64,000 nucleotides of DNA from Caviibacter abscessus (GTDB taxonomy: Bacteria > Fusobacteriota > Fusobacteriia > Fusobacteriales > Leptotrichiaceae). The stretch covers positions 20,305 to 84,304 of the forward strand of contig NZ_LOQG01000039.1 of NCBI RefSeq assembly GCF_001517835.1, written 5' to 3'. The translations under genes and the position numbers were made by a program. Below the pieces are notes generated by a model. The model saw nothing but the letters and a program-made list of their open reading frames with translations, did not search any database and had not been told where the DNA came from. Positions 59,209-64,000 of this stretch are shown here, one piece after another. The number at the start of each line of letters is the position of its first letter. Within the stretch, counting starts at the first letter, position 1.

Positions 59209-60092
59209 TCATTTTCCTTTCTAGGCAATTCCAAGAAAAATTTCCCTAATTTGCCACTTCTATAATCCTTAAGTATTTTTCTTGAAATAAGTTCATAATT
59301 GTGTTCTTTTGTATTGTGAATTTTTAATCTATTTTCAACAATAGAAAGTAATTCATAATTATCAATATTTTTAATATCACTAACCTCAATATTATATACC
59401 TTAAATATATTTTCTATTAAATTATATTCTCTCATTTTGTTTATAAGCTCTATACAAACCTCTTCAAGAGGTAATATATTATCTTTTATTGAGCCTGTTA
59501 TTGCAAGATTTAACGCTATTTCATGACTGTCAAATCTTGGCCATAAAACCCCAGGTGTATCAAGCAGTGAAAATTTCTCATTAACTGTTATCCATTGCTT
59601 TCCTCTAGTAAACCCTGGTAAATTACCAACTCCAGCCTTACTCTTAGATGAAAACCTATTAATAAATTTAGATTTACCAACATTTGGGATTCCAACTACC
59701 ATAGCTCTTATTTGCGTTTTTCTAAGACCTTTGCTTTTCATTTTGTTTAATTTTTCATCGTATAATTTATCAACTTTATTTTTCAATTCTTTTAAATTGT
59801 TTCCATTTTCTACGCTTATAGGTATAACTATATCTGCAAGATTATTTTCTAAAAAATAGTTTTCCCATAAATTATACTTTGTTTTATCTACTAAATCCAT
59901 TTTGTTTAATAAAATTATTTTTTTCTTATTTTTCGCTAACTTTGAAAGTACTGGATTTTTACTAGATATTGGTATTCTTGCATCTAATATTTCTATGACT
60001 ATGTCAACTAATTTAAGTTGTTCTTCCAACATATCCATAGCTTTTTTCATATGACCTGGATACCAGTTTATATTTGTTTTTTCTAATTCCAT
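59205..60092 (-). CDS. rbgA: Ribosome biogenesis GTPase YlqF/RbgA
   Basis: 295 residues. Circularly permuted GTPase: G4 NKMD first, then G1 VGIPNVGKSKFIN, G3 LDTPGVLWPR. N-terminal NWYPGHMKKAM is typical. Needed for late 50S assembly. The C-terminal helical domain ends with GKLGKFFLELP. One base from rsmI. Confidence 0.95.
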   Translation of the reverse strand: MELEKTNINWYPGHMKKAMDMLEEQLKLVDIVIEILDARIPISSKNPVLSKLAKNKKKIILLNKMDLVDKTKYNLWENYFLENNLADIVIPISVENGNNLKELKNKVDKLYDEKLNKMKSKGLRKTQIRAMVVGIPNVGKSKFINRFSSKSKAGVGNLPGFTRGKQWITVNEKFSLLDTPGVLWPRFDSHEIALNLAITGSIKDNILPLEEVCIELINKMREYNLIENIFKVYNIEVSDIKNIDNYELLSIVENRLKIHNTKEHNYELISRKILKDYRSGKLGKFFLELPRKENE

Positions 60093-60093
60093 T

Positions 60094-60759
60094 CTAGTCC
60101 TCTAAACTTTTTATTATTAATACTATTTCTCCTTTTATAGCTTTTTTTTCTAATTTTTGAATTAATTCACTAACATTTCCTCTTAAAACTTCTTCATATA
60201 CTTTTGTAAGTTCTCTTGCAATTACAACGTATCTATCACCTAAATACTCATATATATCTTTTAATGTTTTTAAAATTCTATTTGGAGATTCTAATATTAT
60301 TATTGTTCTTTCTTCTTTTTGCAATTTTAAAAATAGAGTTTGTCTTCCTTTTTTCTTTGGTAAAAATCCTTCATATGCAATTCTTCTCATATTAAGCCCA
60401 CTTATACTTGCAGCAGATAATATTGAAGAAGGTCCTGGTATAGTAACAACCTTTATATTATTATTTAATGCTACATCTACCAATTCATATCCTGGATCTG
60501 ATATACAAGGCATACCTGCATCTGTAACAAGTGCAACATCTTTATCAGATTTTAATATATTTAATATATTTTCTATTTGATGAATTTTATTATGTTCGTG
60601 ATACTGGTATATAATATTTTTTATTTCATAATGTTCTAATAATTTTTTAGTAACTCTTGTATCTTCCGCAAAAATATATTGAACTTCCTTTAGTATTCTA
60701 ATTGCACGCATACTAATATCTTCTAAATTTCCTATTGGAGTTCCTACTATATACAGCAA
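60094..60759 (-). CDS. rsmI: 16S rRNA (cytidine-1402-2'-O)-methyltransferase
   Basis: 221 residues, a little short of the usual 270-280. YIVGTPIGNLEDISMRA, FAEDTRVTKKLL, LVTDAGMPCISDPGYELV, IPGPSSILSAASISGL, FLPKKKGRQ and ESPNRILKTL are all RsmI landmarks. The C-terminal extension is missing, which is common in this family. Adjacent to ctpA. Confidence 0.95.
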   Translation of the reverse strand: MLYIVGTPIGNLEDISMRAIRILKEVQYIFAEDTRVTKKLLEHYEIKNIIYQYHEHNKIHQIENILNILKSDKDVALVTDAGMPCISDPGYELVDVALNNNIKVVTIPGPSSILSAASISGLNMRRIAYEGFLPKKKGRQTLFLKLQKEERTIIILESPNRILKTLKDIYEYLGDRYVVIARELTKVYEEVLRGNVSELIQKLEKKAIKGEIVLIIKSLED

Positions 60760-62115
60760 TTAATTCCCTTCTTTCTTATCAGATACTACTTTTTTACCAT
60801 TTAAATAATCAATTGCAGCTTTTAATTGTATATCTCCAGCGTTGATTATTTCTTTAGCTTTTTTCTCCCCATGTATTTCAATAAGTAATTTTTCTATTTC
60901 TTTTTGTCTATTTTGTTTTGCCTTTTCTGTTTCTATTGAATATCCTTTAGTTGAAAGTATATTCTCCATTTTTATATAAATATCTGGTTCTATTCCGTTT
61001 TTGTTTATATTATCATTATGCGGTGTAGAATATTTAGCAATTGTTAATTTAAGTGCATCTCCCGTTTTAAATTTCACTATATTTTGTGCTACACCTTTAC
61101 CATAAGTTTTTTCACCTATTATAGTAGCAATTTTATAATCTTTTAAGATTCCTGTAACTATTTCAGAAGCAGAAGCACTACCACCATTAACTAATATAAC
61201 CATAGGTCCATTAAATGTTTGTCTTAATGTTCTTGTATATGTTTTAGCATCTTCATTTTTAAATTTAAGACTTACAAGCTTATTTTTATATGTAAATAAT
61301 GATGCTATATCAACAGCTTCTTTTAGTGAACCTCCTGGATTTGTTCTTAAATCAAGTATTATTTTTTTCATACCTTTTTTATTCAAATCATTAATAGCAT
61401 TTTCCATTTCCTGACCAACACCATCACCAAATTGAAGTAAACTTATATAACCTATGTTATTTTCTAGCATCTTATATTCAATATTTTTAATGATAATTTC
61501 ATCTCTAACAAGAGTTACTTTTATTGGATTTTTTACATTTTTTCTGCTAATTTCAAGTCCAACTTTAGTTCCTTTTCTACCTCTTAGCATTTTAGATATT
61601 TCTACTGCTGAATTTTTAAGTATATCTTTTCCATTAATTTTTAATACTCTATCGCCTATTTGTATATTTGCGTTATACGCAGGTGAACCTATAAATGGAG
61701 AAATAACTTCCATATATTCACCTTTTTTCTTGTTGATTGTCATACCAACACCGCTATATTTACCATTTAAATCATCATTAAAATCATCTAAATCCTTTTT
61801 TGAAAGATATTCTGAATAAGGATCTTCTAATTCATTTAAAATTCCTGATAATGCGGCTTTATATAATTTATCTTTATTAATTTCTTTGTCTCCAACCCAA
61901 TTATCAATAACTAAATTTATGGTTTCAATAACTTTTGCAAGTTCAACTGTATCATTAAAAGTTGCTAGTTCCTCATTAGTATTTTTCTTATTTTTTTCAA
62001 CTATAGTAGTTTTTGGTATTGCATGACAATATTTAGGCACAAAAAGCCCAAGTAATGCTCCAAATATGACACTACCAAAAATATATGATACAAATTTAAT
62101 TTTCAAATTCTTCAT
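60760..62115 (-). CDS. ctpA: S41 C-terminal processing protease
   Basis: 451 residues. N-terminal membrane anchor (KFVSYIFGSVIFGALLGLFV). PDZ domain about 110-200 (GVGMTINKKKGEYMEV, GRKGTKVGLEI). Catalytic Ser in NGGSASASEIVTGIL and Lys in GEKTYGKGVAQN. Acts in the periplasm on protein C-termini. The start overlaps tlyA by 20 bases, so coupling is likely. Confidence 0.93.
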   Translation of the reverse strand: MKNLKIKFVSYIFGSVIFGALLGLFVPKYCHAIPKTTIVEKNKKNTNEELATFNDTVELAKVIETINLVIDNWVGDKEINKDKLYKAALSGILNELEDPYSEYLSKKDLDDFNDDLNGKYSGVGMTINKKKGEYMEVISPFIGSPAYNANIQIGDRVLKINGKDILKNSAVEISKMLRGRKGTKVGLEISRKNVKNPIKVTLVRDEIIIKNIEYKMLENNIGYISLLQFGDGVGQEMENAINDLNKKGMKKIILDLRTNPGGSLKEAVDIASLFTYKNKLVSLKFKNEDAKTYTRTLRQTFNGPMVILVNGGSASASEIVTGILKDYKIATIIGEKTYGKGVAQNIVKFKTGDALKLTIAKYSTPHNDNINKNGIEPDIYIKMENILSTKGYSIETEKAKQNRQKEIEKLLIEIHGEKKAKEIINAGDIQLKAAIDYLNGKKVVSDKKEGN

Positions 62116-62857
62116 AATTTTGCACGTCCTTTATATATGCTAAATATTCAATATTACCTTTAGTTCCTTTTATAGGAGAATTTATAATATTAATTAATTC
62201 ATAATTATTTTCTATTAAACTGTCTTTTACTTTATTTATTGCAAATTCCCTATATTTTTCTTCTTTTACTATACCATTTTTACCAATATAATCTGCACCA
62301 ACTTCAAATTGTGGTTTTATTAAAAGAACAAGATATGCTCCTTTTTTTATATATCTTCTGATATCAGGTATAACTTTTGTAAGGGATATAAACGATAAAT
62401 CCGCAACAACTATATCTGCAAGACCCATATTAAGTAAATTTACATCTAATTTATTTATATGTGTATTTTCAATACTTTTAACTTTTTCATTATTTCTTAA
62501 ACTATATGCCAATTGATTTGTTCCAACATCTACACTATATACAAATATAGCTTTATGCTGTAATGCACAGTCTGTAAAACCTCCTGTTGATGAACCTATA
62601 TCAAGTACAACTTTATCTTCAAAATCAATATCAAATGCTTTAATTGCACCTTCTAATTTAAGCCCACCACGGCTTACATATTTTAATTTATCTTTTATAC
62701 GTATATTAAGATTTTCATCATCTTTATACATAGTTCCAGCTTTTGTTACTAAATGTTCACAAACAGTGACATTTCCAACCATTATTTCTCTTTTTGCCTT
62801 TTCTCTACTCTCAAAAAAACCTCTTTCAAAAAGTATTACATCAAGTCTTTTTTTCAT
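62096..62857 (-). CDS. tlyA: TlyA-family rRNA (cytidine-2'-O)-methyltransferase
   Basis: 253 residues. An N-terminal S4 RNA-binding domain (KRLDVILFERGFFESREKAK) is followed by an FtsJ-type methyltransferase (VLDIGSSTGGFTDCALQ, VYSVDVGTNQLAY, DIVVADLSFISL, LLIKPQFEVG). The short type common outside Actinobacteria. Family members are also called hemolysin-like by old annotation. Overlaps both neighbours. Confidence 0.93.
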   Translation of the reverse strand: MKKRLDVILFERGFFESREKAKREIMVGNVTVCEHLVTKAGTMYKDDENLNIRIKDKLKYVSRGGLKLEGAIKAFDIDFEDKVVLDIGSSTGGFTDCALQHKAIFVYSVDVGTNQLAYSLRNNEKVKSIENTHINKLDVNLLNMGLADIVVADLSFISLTKVIPDIRRYIKKGAYLVLLIKPQFEVGADYIGKNGIVKEEKYREFAINKVKDSLIENNYELINIINSPIKGTKGNIEYLAYIKDVQNYEEFEN

Positions 62858-63312
62858 ACTAAATATCCTTGAAAAATAAAGGTAACTATTATTCCTAATA
62901 TACAGCCAGCAAAAACTTCAAGCGGTGTATGTCCTAAAAATTCTTTAAATTCCTTAAATTGTTTTGTTTCAAATATATCTTTTTGATTTTCTGTAATAAG
63001 TTGGTTTAAAGCTTTTGCATGTTTTCCGGCTTCTCTTCTAATTCCGGTTGCATCATACATAACTATTGTTGCTAATACAAATGAAATGGCAAAGTATACA
63101 GAATTTACACCATATATAAATGCAATTGAAGTACATAATGATGAAACACTTGCAGAATGCGAACTTGGCATACCACCAGTTTCAAAAAGAAGTGAAAAAA
63201 TAGGTCTTTTTTTAGAAAAAACAGGTGAAAAAATTTTTAAACATTGTGCTATAAATGCTGAAATAAAAACTAAATCAATTATTTTATTGTTTAAAATTAT
63301 TCCATTACTCAT
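62854..63312 (-). CDS. DUF212 divergent PAP2-family membrane protein
   Basis: 152 residues, four membrane segments. Conserved GGMPSSHSASVSSL, YDATGIRREAGKHA and LGHTPLEVFAGCILG. These correspond to a shortened acid-phosphatase/PAP2 site, so a lipid phosphatase role is possible but not shown. Overlaps tlyA by 4 bases and follows yhbY by two bases. Confidence 0.88.
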   Translation of the reverse strand: MSNGIILNNKIIDLVFISAFIAQCLKIFSPVFSKKRPIFSLLFETGGMPSSHSASVSSLCTSIAFIYGVNSVYFAISFVLATIVMYDATGIRREAGKHAKALNQLITENQKDIFETKQFKEFKEFLGHTPLEVFAGCILGIIVTFIFQGYLV

Positions 63313-63314
63313 TT

Positions 63315-63647
63315 TTAATTTCTCTTCCTAAATTCATAAAATTCTCGTGTAATTGGTCCTTTATTATTCTTTTCATCAACTCTTTTTTTAAAAAATATCA
63401 TAACATGTCCTATTGATGAGACACAAATACTTGACGTTGCTTTTGCAATATTATCTTCTAATTCTCTTGTAATAAATTCATCTGAATTATTTAAAATTTT
63501 AACTTTTATTAATTCTTGCTTATCTATAACTTGTTTTATACTTTCAATAACACTGTCGCTTATTCCTGATTTTCCAATTCTTACAATTGGTTCTAAATCA
63601 TGAGCTTTTTTTCTTAAAAAATTTCTTTCTTTTGAAGTTAATTTCAT
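63315..63647 (-). CDS. yhbY: YhbY-type CRM-domain RNA-binding protein
   Basis: 110 residues. CRM fold: LTSKERNFLRKKAHDLEPIV, RIGKSGISDSVIESI, LIKVKILN, and a basic C-terminal part. Associates with pre-50S particles. The first gene of the operon that continues to ahpC; own promoter at 63674-63702 and GGAG ribosome site. Confidence 0.92.
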   Translation of the reverse strand: MKLTSKERNFLRKKAHDLEPIVRIGKSGISDSVIESIKQVIDKQELIKVKILNNSDEFITRELEDNIAKATSSICVSSIGHVMIFFKKRVDEKNNKGPITREFYEFRKRN

Positions 63648-63673
63648 ATTCTCTCCTTTCGCTTTGACTATTT

Positions 63674-63702
63674 ATTTTATCATAATTTGGTAGTATTTTC
63701 AA
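63674..63702 (-). promoter_or_regulatory. Promoter of the yhbY-to-ahpC operon
   Basis: Minus strand TTGAAA (63702-63697), 17-base spacer, TAAAAT (63679-63674), 27 bases before the yhbY ATG. Confidence 0.65.
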
Positions 63703-63710
63703 TTTTTATA

Positions 63711-63719
63711 TGATATAAT
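63711..63719 (+). promoter_or_regulatory. Extended -10 promoter of tuf
   Basis: TGATATAAT on the plus strand, 43 bases before the tuf start; the -35 is weak and lies in the divergent yhbY promoter area. Confidence 0.55.
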
Positions 63720-63761
63720 TTTTTAATGTAAAATATTATTATTTATTGGAGGAAAAAAGAG

Positions 63762-64000
63762 ATGGCAAAACAAAAATTTGAAAGAATTAAAGCACACGTA
63801 AACGTGGGGACAATAGGACACGTAGACCACGGTAAGACAACAACAACAGCAGCGATATCAAAAGTATTAGCATCAAAAGGACTAGCAGAAAAAGTAGACT
63901 TTGAAAACATAGACCAAGCTCCAGAAGAAAGAGAAAGAGGAATAACAATCAATACAGCACACATAGAATATGAATCAGAAACAAGACACTACGCACACGT
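63762..64000 (+). CDS. tuf: Elongation factor Tu, N-terminal part (cut by window edge)
   Basis: 79 complete codons. [20 protein letters not shown]1 loop GHVDHGKT, and switch [18 protein letters not shown] ribosome site nine bases before ATG. Codon use is strikingly uniform (many ACA, GCA, AGA, AAC), as in very highly expressed genes. The only long gene on the plus strand; transcribed divergently from yhbY. Confidence 0.98.
   Translation, partial: MAKQKFERIKAHVNVGTIGHVDHGKTTTTAAISKVLASKGLAEKVDFENIDQAPEERERGITINTAHIEYESETRHYAH

Noticed and set aside
63743..63964. Minus-strand 73-codon frame over the tuf start
   Set aside because: Antisense shadow created by the strong codon bias of tuf.
1..64000. 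CRISPR arrays, tRNA and rRNA genes
   Set aside because: I looked for regularly spaced direct repeats and for tRNA TpsiC-type sequences (GGTTCGAATCC-like) on both strands by eye and saw none; a tRNAscan or CRISPR search would be decisive.

Overview
The window is low-GC (roughly a quarter to 30 % by eye), densely coding and almost entirely transcribed from the minus strand. Chromosomal housekeeping genes dominate: guaA, dnaE, dnaG-rpoD, rplJL-rpoBC, ppc, tlyA, and tuf at the right edge. The protein sequences look like Fusobacteriota, most likely a Leptotrichiaceae member (Streptobacillus/Sneathia/Leptotrichia-like). This is judged from the EF-Tu N-terminus, the extreme AT bias, and a signal-peptide protein with an outer-membrane barrel that implies a diderm cell. 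The species cannot be fixed from sequence alone.

Left end (1-9.8 kb), accessory and largely decayed: an McrBC restriction pair (mcrC cut by the window edge; mcrB with a PUA/EVE-like domain), a dead IS30-type element with recognisable terminal inverted repeats, an intact ABC-type ATPase with a non-canonical P-loop (possible phage defence), and relics of a PD-(D/E)XK nuclease, a mobilisation relaxase, a winged-helix regulator and small unknown genes.

9.8-26 kb: guaA, a copper-type P-ATPase, a STAS-receiver-PP2C phosphatase, nusB, amaP/asp23 and dnaE. A divergent-looking but same-strand run follows: SAM-hydrolysing DUF62 enzyme, complete ECF transporter (S, fused A-A', T), NifS-like cysteine desulfurase, Cof-type HAD phosphatase and a CPBP membrane protein.

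26-33.4 kb: a catabolic regulon made of a DeoR repressor, a glycyl radical enzyme with a GCVE active site, fructose-6-phosphate aldolase, a glucose-family PTS EIICBA and a radical-SAM activase. The gene set matches the radical 'anhydroglycolysis' route assigned to E. coli YbiW/PflD plus FsaA/FsaB. The PTS would import and phosphorylate a 1,5-anhydrohexitol, the glycyl radical enzyme would open the ring to 1-deoxyfructose 6-phosphate, and the aldolase would split it. TTTCAATTG-type operators overlap the -35 boxes of the PTS and activase promoters, and a related palindrome sits at the regulator's own promoter.

33.4-49.3 kb: an ABC exporter relic; a lysine-type amino-acid ABC transporter behind a lysine riboswitch plus terminator; ridA, rpoD and dnaG (with all four primase zinc ligands replaced); rpoZ-gmk; rpoC-rpoB; and rplL-rplJ with an L10 leader and attenuator.

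49.3-51.4 kb is a gene graveyard (ABC-2 transporter, GH38 mannosidase and ROK fructokinase fragments). Beside it lies an intact secreted GH18 endoglycosidase fused to an outer-membrane barrel, with a CRP-like palindrome upstream. The rest (53.7-63.7 kb) looks like one long operon: yhbY, DUF212, tlyA, ctpA, rsmI, rbgA, DEAD-box helicase, ppc, ahpC and a stand-alone AhpF N-terminal domain. tuf is divergent at the edge. I saw no tRNA, rRNA or CRISPR array.
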